Shown here: positions 35,227 through 44,200 of the stretch, one piece after another | Numbering within the stretch: the stretch's first letter is position 1 | Layout: the number at the start of each line of letters is the position of its first letter | Assembly: GCA_934692485.1 (NCBI GenBank) | Contig: CAKUTX010000001.1 | Location: 1 to 64,000 of the forward strand | Reading direction: 5' to 3' | Source: an uncultured Candidatus Melainabacteria bacterium | Lineage (GTDB): Bacteria > Cyanobacteriota > Vampirovibrionia > Gastranaerophilales > Gastranaerophilaceae | Length of the DNA: 64,000 bases | Translations under genes and position numbers: made by a program | The notes under the pieces: generated by a model | Told to the model about the DNA's origin: nothing | What the model saw: the letters and a program-made list of their open reading frames with translations, nothing else | Database searches by the model: none

Positions 35227-38061
35227 ATGCTAGACACTATAACCGTAAAAGGAGCTAAAGAACACAACTTAAAAGACGTTTCGCTCCAATTACCGAAAAA
35301 TGAATTAATTGTTTTTACTGGAGTTTCAGGTTCCGGAAAATCGTCACTTGCATTCGATACAATTTTTGCAGAAGGGCAAAGACGTTACATAGAGAGTCTT
35401 TCCACCTATGCTAGACAATTTTTAGGGCAAATGGATAAGCCTAACGTTGATTATATAGACGGACTTTCTCCTGCAATATCTATTGACCAAAAATCAACTA
35501 GCAACAACCCGAGGTCTACTGTAGGAACAGTTACGGAAATATACGATTATTTAAGGCTGTTATACGCTCGAGTCGGAACTCCGTATTGCCCTGTTTGTGG
35601 AGAAAAGATTAAGCCGCAAACGATTGATGAAATAGTTTCAAACATCATGAAACTCGAAGAAGGAACAAAAATTCAAATATTGGCTCCTGTTGCCAGGGGC
35701 AAAAAAGGAGAATTCTTATCAACTTTTGAAGAACTCAAACAAGAAGGCTTTGTCAGAGTGAAAGTCGATGGAGATATTTATAATCTTGACGAAGACGAAA
35801 TCTCTTTAGCCAAAACAAAAAAACACGATATTTCTGTTGTTGTTGACAGAATTGTCGTAAAAGAAGCTGCGCAATCCCGTATTGCAGACAGCGTCCAAAT
35901 TGCGCTTAAAAAAGCTGATGGAATTGCAATTATTGACGTTGTTTCAGAAAAAAGAGAAATAATTTACAGTGAAAAATTGGCATGCCCGAAATGCAATTTA
36001 AGTTTTGAAGAACTTGCACCGAGAATTTTCTCATTTAACGCTCCATATGGCGCTTGCGAAAGATGTTCCGGACTTGGAGCAGATTTTGTTATAGATCCGA
36101 ATTTAATAATTCCGGACAAGAAAAAGTCGCTTAATGAAGGGGCAATATACCCATGGTCAAAGACATCAACTCAATATTACACAGATATTTTAAAATCCGT
36201 TTGTTCAAATTACGGAATTGACATGGACAAACCGTTTGAAAATTTAACTGAAAAAGAGCAAAACATTATTTTATACGGCGGTAATGACATTATAAAATTC
36301 ACCGTACAACGCTTTGGCACACACAGATATGAAACTAAATATAGAATGTTTGAAGGAGTAATTCCTTTTTTAGAAAAGCGTTATAATGACACCAATGGCG
36401 AATATTGGCGAGATGAAATAGAAAAATACATGACAACAACACCATGCCCATCTTGTCATGGTGCAAGATTAAAACCGTTTCCTCTTGCTGTAAAAATTAA
36501 AGATAAAAACATCTATGATTTCACTTTAATGCCAATTGATGAAGAATTAGAATTTATATCCGATTTATATTTAGAACTTAATGAATTCCAAATGCATATA
36601 GCGAAACAAATTTTAGACGAAATTAGGGCTAGGCTGAAATTTTTAAAAGATGTCGGTCTGAGCTATCTTGACCTTGCAAGACGCGCTGGCACATTATCAG
36701 GAGGCGAAGCTCAAAGAATTAGGCTCGCAACACAAATCGGCAGTGGACTTTCAGGTGTTTTATACGTATTGGATGAACCTTCTATCGGGCTTCATCAAAG
36801 AGATAACGACAGATTAATCAAGACACTTATAAAATTAAGAAATCTTGGGAACACATTAATTGTAGTCGAACACGACGAGGATACTATCAGAAATGCTGAT
36901 TATATTGTAGATATAGGACCTAAAGCAGGTATAAACGGCGGAAATGTAATAGCTTGCGGAACAGTTGATGACATTATTCAAGCAAAAAATTCTATTACTG
37001 GAAAATACTTGAGCGGAGAATGTTTCATTCCAATTCCAGACAAAATCAGAGAAGGAAACGGGAATTTTTTACACGTTAAAAACGCACATATAAACAATTT
37101 AAAAAATATTAACGTTGATATTCCGCTAGGAAAAATCGTTTGCTTGACCGGTGTTTCAGGCTCAGGCAAATCTTCTTTAATGCAAGATTTAATATATGAA
37201 TACGCACTGCATAAGCTCAGAGGCAACAAACCTAAACCTCAGGGAGTAGATGAAATAACAGGTTTTGAAAACATTGATAAAATAATTGCAATTGACCAAT
37301 CCCCAATTGGAAGAACACCTCGCTCAAATCCTGCAACTTATACAGATTTGTTTACTCATATCAGGGAATTATTCTCAAAAACTAATGAAGCAAAACTAAG
37401 AGGTTACAAACCTGGAAGATTTAGTTTTAACGTAAAAGGCGGAAGATGCGAAGCCTGCAAAGGGGATGGCGTTTTAAAAATCGAAATGAACTTCCTGTCT
37501 GATGTTTACGTAAAATGTGATGTTTGTAAAGGAAAACGATATAATAGAGAAACTCTTGAGGTTAAGTATAAGGGAAAAACTATTTCAGATGTTCTTGAAA
37601 TGAGTGTTAAGGAAGCCTTAGAATTTTTCGACAGCATTCCTTCAATAAAATCTCGATTAAAAACTTTGAATGACGTCGGACTTGATTATATGAAACTCGG
37701 GCAAAGCGCAACAACTTTATCAGGTGGCGAAGCTCAAAGAATTAAACTTGCAGCAGAACTCAACAAACGCTCTACAGGTAAAACTCTTTATTTGTTAGAT
37801 GAGCCTTCTGTCGGACTTCATTGGTATGATTTAGATAAACTTATAAAAATATTACAAAAGCTTGCAGACCAAGGAAACACTGTTCTCGTAATTGAACACA
37901 ACTTGGATTTTATAAAAATTGCCGACCACATAATTGATTTGGGTCCAGAAGGCGGTATTGGCGGAGGACAAGTTATTGCTCAGGGAACTCCTGCCGAAAT
38001 TTCAAGATGTAAACAATCTTTTACTGGACAATATTTGAAACCTATATTGACAAATTTATAA
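35227..38061 (+). CDS. uvrA: Excinuclease ABC subunit A
   Basis: A 944-residue UvrA with two ABC units: Walker [10 protein letters not shown] near 32-40 and again near residue 643, signatures [18 protein letters not shown] and [18 protein letters not shown], and Walker [13 protein letters not shown] and [12 protein letters not shown]. Zinc clusters are seen at CPKCNLSF...CERCSGLG and in the second unit at CEACKGDG...CDVCKGKR. It detects bulky DNA damage and hands it to UvrB. The frame is open to a TTG nine codons upstream, but I use the ATG at 35227, which follows the promoter directly. Confidence 0.97.
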   Translation: MLDTITVKGAKEHNLKDVSLQLPKNELIVFTGVSGSGKSSLAFDTIFAEGQRRYIESLSTYARQFLGQMDKPNVDYIDGLSPAISIDQKSTSNNPRSTVGTVTEIYDYLRLLYARVGTPYCPVCGEKIKPQTIDEIVSNIMKLEEGTKIQILAPVARGKKGEFLSTFEELKQEGFVRVKVDGDIYNLDEDEISLAKTKKHDISVVVDRIVVKEAAQSRIADSVQIALKKADGIAIIDVVSEKREIIYSEKLACPKCNLSFEELAPRIFSFNAPYGACERCSGLGADFVIDPNLIIPDKKKSLNEGAIYPWSKTSTQYYTDILKSVCSNYGIDMDKPFENLTEKEQNIILYGGNDIIKFTVQRFGTHRYETKYRMFEGVIPFLEKRYNDTNGEYWRDEIEKYMTTTPCPSCHGARLKPFPLAVKIKDKNIYDFTLMPIDEELEFISDLYLELNEFQMHIAKQILDEIRARLKFLKDVGLSYLDLARRAGTLSGGEAQRIRLATQIGSGLSGVLYVLDEPSIGLHQRDNDRLIKTLIKLRNLGNTLIVVEHDEDTIRNADYIVDIGPKAGINGGNVIACGTVDDIIQAKNSITGKYLSGECFIPIPDKIREGNGNFLHVKNAHINNLKNINVDIPLGKIVCLTGVSGSGKSSLMQDLIYEYALHKLRGNKPKPQGVDEITGFENIDKIIAIDQSPIGRTPRSNPATYTDLFTHIRELFSKTNEAKLRGYKPGRFSFNVKGGRCEACKGDGVLKIEMNFLSDVYVKCDVCKGKRYNRETLEVKYKGKTISDVLEMSVKEALEFFDSIPSIKSRLKTLNDVGLDYMKLGQSATTLSGGEAQRIKLAAELNKRSTGKTLYLLDEPSVGLHWYDLDKLIKILQKLADQGNTVLVIEHNLDFIKIADHIIDLGPEGGIGGGQVIAQGTPAEISRCKQSFTGQYLKPILTNL

Positions 38062-38102
38062 AAATAATTTATTTTTATATAAAAATAAAAAAGGAAGATT
38101 TT

Positions 38103-38729
38103 ATGAAAAAATTTTTTACCGCATCAATTATTACTTTATGTTTATTAGGCCAATCCGCAATGGCAAAAACAATACCAGTAGAAGCTTTAGACGATTTCAC
38201 CACGGAACAACCTCCACAGGCGATGTCTATAAAAATACTTGAAGATATTAATCTTGATGACGGTTTAAGCTTGAATAACGGCTTTGTGGTAAACGGGAAA
38301 ATTGTTGATGTAACAGACCCTAAAAGGTTAAAAAGAAATGCGACTTTCACATTTGTTCCAGTGTATTATGAAGATTTAAACGGAAATATTAATGAAATAA
38401 AAGGCGATTACTCTGCAAAATATACAACAAAACTCGATAAAGGCAAACTTGCAACAAATGCAGCCATAAGTGTTGGCAACTTTTTTGTAAAAGGATTATC
38501 ACTAGGGTACAGCGCAGTAAAAGGTGCTGTAAAAAACGAGCAAGACAATCGGTTTAAATCAAGTGTAACAGAGGTTTATCAAGACTCCCCGTTATCATAT
38601 GTTGAAAAAGGCGAAGAACTTGTTATTGAAAAAGGACAAATTTTTTACTTGAATTTCAAAATTAAAAACGACAGTGATGCCGATGAACCAAATTATGAAT
38701 ACACTGAACTGCAAAATAATGTAAAATAA
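38103..38729 (+). CDS. Secreted protein, paralogue 1 of a tandem pair
   Basis: A 208-residue protein with a signal peptide (MKKFFTASIITLCLLGQSAMA). The mature start KTIPVEALDDFTTEQPPQAMSIKIL is matched by KTAPVQALQDFSISNPSQTLLIKVL in the next gene. The body is predicted beta-rich with a hydrophobic/Gly segment (ISVGNFFVKGLSLGYSAVKGAVK, about 120-142) absent from the paralogue. I do not recognise the family; cyanobacterial relatives have such periplasmic or surface proteins. AAGGAAG ribosome site; it starts 41 bp after uvrA. Confidence 0.75.
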   Translation: MKKFFTASIITLCLLGQSAMAKTIPVEALDDFTTEQPPQAMSIKILEDINLDDGLSLNNGFVVNGKIVDVTDPKRLKRNATFTFVPVYYEDLNGNINEIKGDYSAKYTTKLDKGKLATNAAISVGNFFVKGLSLGYSAVKGAVKNEQDNRFKSSVTEVYQDSPLSYVEKGEELVIEKGQIFYLNFKIKNDSDADEPNYEYTELQNNVK

Positions 38730-38755
38730 ATTATATAAGTCTTATATAACGCTAA

Positions 38756-38784
38756 TTGACGGATTTTTTATATTATGTTATTCT
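38756..38784 (+). promoter_or_regulatory. Promoter of secreted paralogue 2
   Basis: -35 TTGACG (38756-38761), 17-bp spacer, extended -10 TG-T-TATTCT (box 38779-38784). Leader of about 17 nt with GGAG before the ATG. Confidence 0.5.
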
Positions 38785-38807
38785 AATAGCAATCGGAGAT
38801 AATTAAA

Positions 38808-39440
38808 ATGAAAAAAATATTATTTTTATTAGCATTACTTACCGGTCTTACTGTTATACCAGCGAACGCAAAAACTGCACCGGTTCAAGCATTACAAGAT
38901 TTTTCTATTTCAAATCCTTCACAAACACTACTTATAAAAGTATTGTCTAATGTTCAGTTAAACAAAGATACTATGTTGCATGAAGGTTATTACGTTTTAG
39001 GACAAATTCAAAGTATCTCTAATTCATCATTTGTTTTTATGCCAATAAAATACCAAAACTTCCACAATGAAGTATTTCAGATTAATGGAAATTATCCAGC
39101 AAAATTCATAGAAATGGTTGATGCAGCAAGTAAATCTCCGGCTCAAGGAGTTATTGCAAAAGATTCAAAATTTTTGCTTGATTTTATGATTGCAGACGAA
39201 ACTCCTGATACTTCAATTGGTGCTAAATATCAAGGAATGGGAACTCCTGCTAATGGGATTTCTGCAGTAGTAAATCAGTCTGATTTGGTATTATATGATG
39301 GAAATATTCCACAGACAATGCAAAACTTCCCTGGGATAAAACTTAATTCCTTTGACAATGGAAGCAATTTTAATATTCCAAAGAAATTGATGATTGAAGC
39401 AAACCCTAGAGAAGTTAATGTAAACGATTTAAAATATTAA
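38808..39440 (+). CDS. Secreted protein, paralogue 2 of a tandem pair
   Basis: A 210-residue protein with a signal peptide (MKKILFLLALLTGLTVIPANA). The first 60 mature residues match paralogue 1 in spacing (AKTxPVxAL.DF...IKxL.xVxL...L..G..V.G.I), while the second halves differ: this one has FLLDFMIADETPDTSIG and a Pro/Asn-rich tail. It has its own promoter and terminator, so the pair arose by duplication and then diverged in both sequence and control. Function unknown. Confidence 0.75.
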   Translation: MKKILFLLALLTGLTVIPANAKTAPVQALQDFSISNPSQTLLIKVLSNVQLNKDTMLHEGYYVLGQIQSISNSSFVFMPIKYQNFHNEVFQINGNYPAKFIEMVDAASKSPAQGVIAKDSKFLLDFMIADETPDTSIGAKYQGMGTPANGISAVVNQSDLVLYDGNIPQTMQNFPGIKLNSFDNGSNFNIPKKLMIEANPREVNVNDLKY

Positions 39441-39464
39441 TTTTCTAATAAAATTTTGAAACCA

Positions 39465-39493
39465 AAAAGACGATTATAATAATCGTCTTTTTT
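39465..39493 (+). terminator. Terminator of secreted paralogue 2
   Basis: AAAAGACGATTA (39465-39476) pairs with TAATCGTCTTTT (39480-39491), followed by T residues; A-rich on the other side, so also usable by tsf. Confidence 0.85.
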
Positions 39494-39602
39494 ATTGTAA
39501 TAATTTATCTAAAATATAAATATTTAAAAGCGCCATTTTTATAACTGAAAAATAACTTCAATATCTAAAAATAGCGCTAATACTAAAATTAAAAGGTAAA
39601 CA

Positions 39603-40466
39603 TTAACCTTTTACTTGGCTCATAACTTCATCAGCAAAGTTTTCTTGACGTTTTTCAAGACCTTCACCTAACATATATCTTGTGAAAGACTTAATGTTCA
39701 TTTTTCCTTCAATAAGCTGACCAACAGTTACGTCAGGATTTTTGATGAACGGTTGTTCAAGAAGAACTCTATGTGACATAAGTTTGTTTACACGACCTTC
39801 AACAATTTTTGCTCTGATTTGTTCAGGTTTCTTTTGAAGATCTTCTTTACCCATTTCAACTTCTGTTTCGTGGTCGATAACAGATTGAGGGATTTCTGCT
39901 CTTGTAATGAATTCAGGAGCGCTAGATGCAATGTGCAAACAAATATCGTTCATTAATTCAGCATCTTTGTTATCTGTTGCGATTAAAACACCGATTTTGC
40001 CGTTGTGAATATAAGAAGCAGTATTGCCTTCATAACGAACAAATCTTCTGAAAGTAATTTTTTCTCCGATTGAAGCAATTTTTTCTTTAATAACTTCAGA
40101 AACAACTTTACCACATTTTGGGCAAGTAGTAGCTAATAAAGCATCTACGTCAGCTGGATTTGAAACAGCTACAAGTTCAGCTAATCCGTTTGCCAATTCT
40201 TTAAATTCTTCATTTTTTGCAACGAAGTCAGTTTCGCAGTTCAATTCAACCATAGCACCGCAATTGTCTTGGATAGAAGAAGCAACTAAACCTTCAGCTG
40301 CAATTCTGCCCATTTTTTTATCTGCAGAAGCCATACCTTTTTGGCGAAGTACTTCCATTGCTTTTTCCATATCACCGTCAGTTTCAACAAGAGCTTTTTT
40401 AGCATCCATCATGCCAGCACCTGTTTTATCGCGGAGTTCTTTTACCATTTGAGCTGTAATATTCAT
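39603..40466 (-). CDS. tsf: Elongation factor Ts
   Basis: A 287-residue EF-Ts: the UBA-like N-terminus (VKELRDKTGAGMMDAKKALVETDGDMEKAMEVLR), NCETDFVAKNEEF, then the two core subdomains and the helical hairpin near ITRAEIP...EQIRAKIVEGRVNKLM. It recharges EF-Tu with GTP. Between the two cores it has TCPKCGKVV (about residue 110), a CxxC pair not found in the E. coli protein. It follows rpsB on the same strand with a 106-bp spacer that contains a hairpin repeat. AAGGAGAG ribosome site. Confidence 0.96.
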   Translation of the reverse strand: MNITAQMVKELRDKTGAGMMDAKKALVETDGDMEKAMEVLRQKGMASADKKMGRIAAEGLVASSIQDNCGAMVELNCETDFVAKNEEFKELANGLAELVAVSNPADVDALLATTCPKCGKVVSEVIKEKIASIGEKITFRRFVRYEGNTASYIHNGKIGVLIATDNKDAELMNDICLHIASSAPEFITRAEIPQSVIDHETEVEMGKEDLQKKPEQIRAKIVEGRVNKLMSHRVLLEQPFIKNPDVTVGQLIEGKMNIKSFTRYMLGEGLEKRQENFADEVMSQVKG

Positions 40467-40490
40467 TTATTATTCTCTCCTTTATAATTG

Positions 40491-40560
40491 GTGAACCGTG
40501 AGTGTGACAGTGAATAGTTCTTATATAATTATTTTGAACCATTCACTACTCACTATTCAC
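40491..40560. repeat. Dispersed hairpin repeat in the rpsB-tsf spacer
   Basis: AGTGAATAGTTC (40509-40520) pairs with GAACCATTCACT (40536-40547), and the outer GTGA...GTGAGTGTGAC can pair with ACTCACTATTCAC. The right arm agrees with that at 59101-59170 in about 21 of 24 positions. Confidence 0.7.
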
Positions 40561-40572
40561 TATTTATCTATA

Positions 40573-41349
40573 TTATTCAGCAGTAACTTCTGCTTTTTCT
40601 TCAACTTCAACACCTGCATCTTCAGGTTTGATAGATTCAAGTTTCTTAGCATTAGCATTTGCTTCTCTAAGTTGTTTACCTTCAAGAACAGCATCAGCCA
40701 ATTTTGAAGCGATTAACTTGATAGAACGGATAGCATCATCATTACCTGGGATAATGTAATCAATTCCGTCCGGATCAGCATTTGTATCAGCCAAGCATAT
40801 AACAGGAATGTTAAGTTTATTAGCTTCTTTAATCGCAATATCTTCTTTCTTTTGGTCAACGATAAAGATTAAATCAGGTAAACCTCTCATTTCTTTAATA
40901 CCGCCCAAAGTTTTGCTCAATTTACCTAATTCTCTGTTCAATTTAGCGATTTCTTTCTTAGGTAATTTTTCAGCATGACCAGAATTAATGAAGTCTTCTA
41001 ATTCTCTAAGTTTGTTAACACGTCCTCTGATAGTTTCAAAGTTTGTTAACATACCACCCAACCATCTTCTGTTGATATAATAAGCACCAGCTCTTGTTGC
41101 TTCTTCTGCAACAACTTCAGCTGCTTGTTTTTTAGTACCAACGAACAAGACGTTTTTATTTTTTGCAGCAAAATCTCTTACAACAGCATAAGCTTCATCA
41201 AGCAAATCTGTAGTTTTGCGCAAATCCAATACATAAATACCGTTTCTTGCACCGTAAATATACGGTTTCATTTTAGGGTTCCATCTTTGAGTTTGGTGTC
41301 CGAAATGTACACCTGCTTCTAAAAGTTCAATCATAGATGCTACTGGCAT
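40573..41349 (-). CDS. rpsB: 30S ribosomal protein S2
   Basis: A 258-residue S2 protein: [28 protein letters not shown] at the start (shown in two pieces: [12 protein letters not shown] and [10 protein letters not shown]), the [15 protein letters not shown] loop, [20 protein letters not shown], and the C-terminal core [17 protein letters not shown]. It has an acidic tail ([15 protein letters not shown]). It joins the small subunit late in assembly and helps bind S1. First gene of rpsB-tsf, with AAGGAG site and a GC-rich leader that may be regulatory. Confidence 0.97.
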   Translation of the reverse strand: MPVASMIELLEAGVHFGHQTQRWNPKMKPYIYGARNGIYVLDLRKTTDLLDEAYAVVRDFAAKNKNVLFVGTKKQAAEVVAEEATRAGAYYINRRWLGGMLTNFETIRGRVNKLRELEDFINSGHAEKLPKKEIAKLNRELGKLSKTLGGIKEMRGLPDLIFIVDQKKEDIAIKEANKLNIPVICLADTNADPDGIDYIIPGNDDAIRSIKLIASKLADAVLEGKQLREANANAKKLESIKPEDAGVEVEEKAEVTAE

Positions 41350-41442
41350 CGGTTTTCTCCTTTGTTTTAACTTATTGTACTACGGGCTAAACCGCCCCAT
41401 CCTACTCGGACTAGGGTAAAACCTATCGGGCTGGTGTAACCA
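41350..41442 (-). promoter_or_regulatory. GC-rich structured leader of rpsB
   Basis: About 93 nt between a possible -10 (TAAAAT, 41454-41449; -35 spacing only 15 bp, so tentative) and the rpsB ATG. It is far richer in GC than the surroundings and holds competing pairings such as GGGC-GGTTTA-GCCC and CCTA...TAGG, with ACC..CCC able to pair with GGG..GGT further on. This is the form expected of an autoregulatory ribosomal-protein leader, but no fold was computed. Confidence 0.45.
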
Positions 41443-41518
41443 ATGATATTTTACAACAAACACACCTTTATGCAAACAATTATTGAGTTTTATTAAAAAT
41501 AAATATTGTCACTAAAAA

Positions 41519-41690
41519 CTACGTACGTAGCAACTTGCTCGCGCTAAACGGTACCGCTTATAACAACAACGAAAACTCAACGTTTCCGTTGATTGTTATG
41601 CGTCTTTCGCTTCGCTCATACCTCTGCTCGACAAAAACACGAATATTGGATGTAGGAATGAATATTATTACAGAGGGCTACGTGCGTAGC
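41519..41690. repeat. Dispersed repeat element, copy 2
   Basis: Bounded by the palindromes CTACGTACGTAG (41519-41530) and GCTACGTGCGTAGC (41677-41690). Bases 41538-41630 align without gaps to 4023-4115 in the pilin leader. This copy is AT-richer and interrupts nothing coding. About 172 bp, with no protein of its own; a MITE- or REP-like element is the best reading. Confidence 0.7.
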
Positions 41691-41692
41691 AC

Positions 41693-41893
41693 AAAAAAAA
41701 CGGACGTTCTATCAAAATAGACTGTCCGGTATTTCATTTTCTGAAACAAAAAGGATTTACATTAACTTATATTGTATTTAATCTTTTTCATAACCTTTGC
41801 GAACATTCGCAAAACTTTTATATAATCGTCGCCAAAAAATAGGCAAACAATTTTAAAATTTCTCATCACCCGAGCGAAACATATCCCCGCTCC
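41693..41893 (-). ncRNA. Candidate small RNA, about 200 nt
   Basis: On the minus strand a TATAAA box (41905-41900) is followed 7 nt later by GGGAGCGGGG. Downstream come three hairpins: GAGCG/CGCTC (41872-41892), GCC/GGC (41831-41844) and the perfect TTTGCGA/TCGCAAA (41796-41813). It ends with a long terminator stem (41701-41728) running into eight T (41700-41693). No open frame of note lies on this strand and no gene is upstream of the terminator, so an independent RNA is the simplest explanation. The -35 region is poor and no known RNA family is recognised. Confidence 0.45.
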
Positions 41894-42298
41894 CAAGATT
41901 TTATATAAATATCATAGGATAAAATAACTTAATTTAACGCTTATAAAACTAATATTTTACAATTGATTTTAGATAAATTCCCGAAACCGACAATTTACCC
42001 AGTTCTTAAGATTTTTCTTATTTTTTAAAAAATTTACTTAATTTTTGTTAAGCAAATGCATAAAACTATTGCACAACCTGAAAAATAACGTACCACTAAA
42101 GAGCATGCCTGCTTTTGTATTGTGAATATTGTTAACATTTTACATTTTTATTTCGAAATCTTGGGAATAGTAATATTAGGTCGAAATATTTTTTACTTAA
42201 ACACATTTATTAACAAATGTAACAATATTATGCTTTACTGAAATTCACTCATTTTAAAAGCGTTTACATGTTTAAGAGTATAAAAAAGAGATGAGCAC
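41894..42298. other. Gene-free AT-rich intergenic stretch
   Basis: About 400 bp of AT-rich sequence before the coiled-coil gene at 42299. I see no convincing gene or conserved RNA; only short repeats such as TCGAAAT(A/C) at about 42152 and 42181, and the start region of the small RNA candidate at its left end. It presumably contains the promoter of the gene at 42299. Confidence 0.5.
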
Positions 42299-43513
42299 AT
42301 GGCAGGATTAGTACCACTAAAAATGAAAAATAATCTTGGTGCGTCGTTGAGAGAAACGACGGCGGCCAAGCTTGCCACTGCATCTCCGGCGACAGGGCAA
42401 AGAACATCCTCAATAGGCAATAGAGGCACAAGCTTCGGCATATTTGCTCAACGAACTGGTGTTGGAACAGGAGCAGTATTCAATAATAAAGCATATTTTG
42501 GAGCATCTCTTGATGCACAAAGAAGGGCTCTTAACGCAAATACAGGCTTCTTCATTGACAAAGACTACAGAAAACATTTTTCAAAAGCATCTAATGCCTA
42601 CGATGACATGAACAAATTTGCAGCAGCATTGGCCGCTACAAAAATACTTGGAGAAGGTGTAGCTTCTATAATAAAAGCAACTAAATCAGACGATACATCA
42701 GGCACAAAAGCTCCAAAAGGAAGTGCTGACGCAATTATAAATAACTTGAAAAACGCTAAAACATCAGGAGATATAGAAAAAGGTCTTTCTGAAGTTAAAT
42801 CAAAATTGTCAGAAATGAAAACCAAAATGCCTGAACTGCAAAAAAATATTGATAATGACACCAAAACTAAAGCTGATACTCAAACAAAACTCGACAAAAC
42901 TAACGATAGTATATCATCCGAAAAACAAAATATTACAAAACAAGAAGGTATCATTACAAAACTTGATTCTAGTATCGGACAATTAGATGCTCAAATCAGT
43001 GAATTATCGAGCCAAAAAGTTAGCGGAAATGCTTTAATGAAAAGGGACGCTCAATTAAGCAAATTAAAACAACAAAAAGACGAATTAGTAAAACAAAAAG
43101 AAAATGCCGAAACAGCTAAAAAGACTTCTGAAAACAAAATAAAAAAAGAATTAGAACCAGCAAAAGAAAAATATCAACAAGAAATAAGCAATTTGGATAA
43201 ATCTATCAAAGAGAACACCTCTAAGCTTAATAAAATGGAGACAGAACAAAAAGAACTAACTACAGCTCAAACTGCATATTCAACAAAACTTACAACTCAA
43301 GCCACCAAGGATGGAAATAAGTTGCGATCTTTACAAGATAAAATAAATCAATACAAAAATGATTTTAATAAAGAAACAAATACTAACAAGAAAAATAAAA
43401 TTTCAACAAAATACACATCTGTTGCAAACGAATTTAACACCATGTTAGGAACTGTATCTTCTGATTTGCAAAGCAAATACCAAAAAGTTGAGGCAAATTT
43501 GGATAACGCATAA
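42299..43513 (+). CDS. Long coiled-coil protein, lineage-specific
   Basis: A 404-residue protein without a known family. Residues 1-125 are Ala/Thr/Gly-rich with short helices (TTAAKLATASPATGQRTSS, FGASLDAQRRALNA). From about 145 to the end it is a continuous Lys/Glu/Gln/Leu/Ile coiled coil (e.g. DKTNDSISSEKQNITKQEG, LKQQKDELVKQKENAETA) interrupted by a Ser/Gly kink near 240. No signal peptide and no transmembrane segment. It could be a structural filament or scaffold, or a secreted substrate of a non-Sec route; this cannot be decided from sequence. Monocistronic, with a strong terminator. Confidence 0.75.
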   Translation: MAGLVPLKMKNNLGASLRETTAAKLATASPATGQRTSSIGNRGTSFGIFAQRTGVGTGAVFNNKAYFGASLDAQRRALNANTGFFIDKDYRKHFSKASNAYDDMNKFAAALAATKILGEGVASIIKATKSDDTSGTKAPKGSADAIINNLKNAKTSGDIEKGLSEVKSKLSEMKTKMPELQKNIDNDTKTKADTQTKLDKTNDSISSEKQNITKQEGIITKLDSSIGQLDAQISELSSQKVSGNALMKRDAQLSKLKQQKDELVKQKENAETAKKTSENKIKKELEPAKEKYQQEISNLDKSIKENTSKLNKMETEQKELTTAQTAYSTKLTTQATKDGNKLRSLQDKINQYKNDFNKETNTNKKNKISTKYTSVANEFNTMLGTVSSDLQSKYQKVEANLDNA

Positions 43514-43586
43514 CATATCGTTACATTGAACTTTACTTTTAATTTTATCTAATTTATAATAAGCACATAGGCAGTATTGCCACAGT

Positions 43587-43616
43587 AAAAACGAACAGGA
43601 GCCCCTGTTCGTTTTT
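43587..43616 (+). terminator. Terminator of the long coiled-coil gene
   Basis: AAAAACGAACAGG (43587-43599) pairs with CCTGTTCGTTTTT (43604-43616) around a 4-nt loop. Confidence 0.9.
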
Positions 43617-43685
43617 AGTTAATATAATACCATATTTAAAAATACAGCAGAGCATTTATAGTCCGCAAAAAGAAAGGGTAGGAAT

Positions 43686-44168
43686 ATGAAACAGGAAATC
43701 AACAGACATGAAGTATTAGAAAAAATTACTCCATTGATAGAGAATACTGCAATGCGTTTCGGATATATTCCTATCGAAATTGAGTTTGTCAAAGAAAATC
43801 ACAGATGGTTTTTGAGAATTTACTTATATTCAAAAGAAAAAGAAGTAACACTTGACGACTGTGAAAAAGTTACAAGAAGCTTATCTGATTTTTTAGATGA
43901 ACTAATTCCTGTAAAGTATTATTTAGAAGTATCTTCTCCAGGGCTAGAAAGAAAATTCAAGTCAGAAAAAGAATTTGTAATTTTCAATGGACGAAGAATT
44001 AGTCTTAAGTTAAAACAGCCTTTAGACGGAGAAACTGAAAAGATTTTCAAAGGAGAAATTCTTGACTTTAACGAAAACGATGGACTAAAATTTTTCCGCT
44101 TTGATGATGGGAAAGAATTAAACATTCCACGCGAAAATATTCAGTCTGCAAAATTGTATATTGACTAA
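43686..44168 (+). CDS. rimP: Ribosome maturation factor RimP
   Basis: A 160-residue RimP: helix-rich N-terminal domain (EKITPLIENTAMRFGYIPIEIEF), the LDDCEKVTRSLSDFLDE motif, YYLEVSSPGLERKF at the domain hinge, and a small C-terminal SH3-like barrel (LKLKQPLDGETEKIFKGEILDF). It helps assemble the 30S subunit. nusA follows 32 bp later, the normal bacterial order rimP-nusA. Confidence 0.94.
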   Translation: MKQEINRHEVLEKITPLIENTAMRFGYIPIEIEFVKENHRWFLRIYLYSKEKEVTLDDCEKVTRSLSDFLDELIPVKYYLEVSSPGLERKFKSEKEFVIFNGRRISLKLKQPLDGETEKIFKGEILDFNENDGLKFFRFDDGKELNIPRENIQSAKLYID

Positions 44169-44200
44169 AAAAGAATTAAAAAATAGAAAGGATATAAAAT

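Noticed and set aside
41693..41893. 6S RNA, SRP RNA, RNase P RNA or tmRNA
   Set aside because: None of the landmark sequences of these RNAs is present; I leave it as an unassigned candidate.
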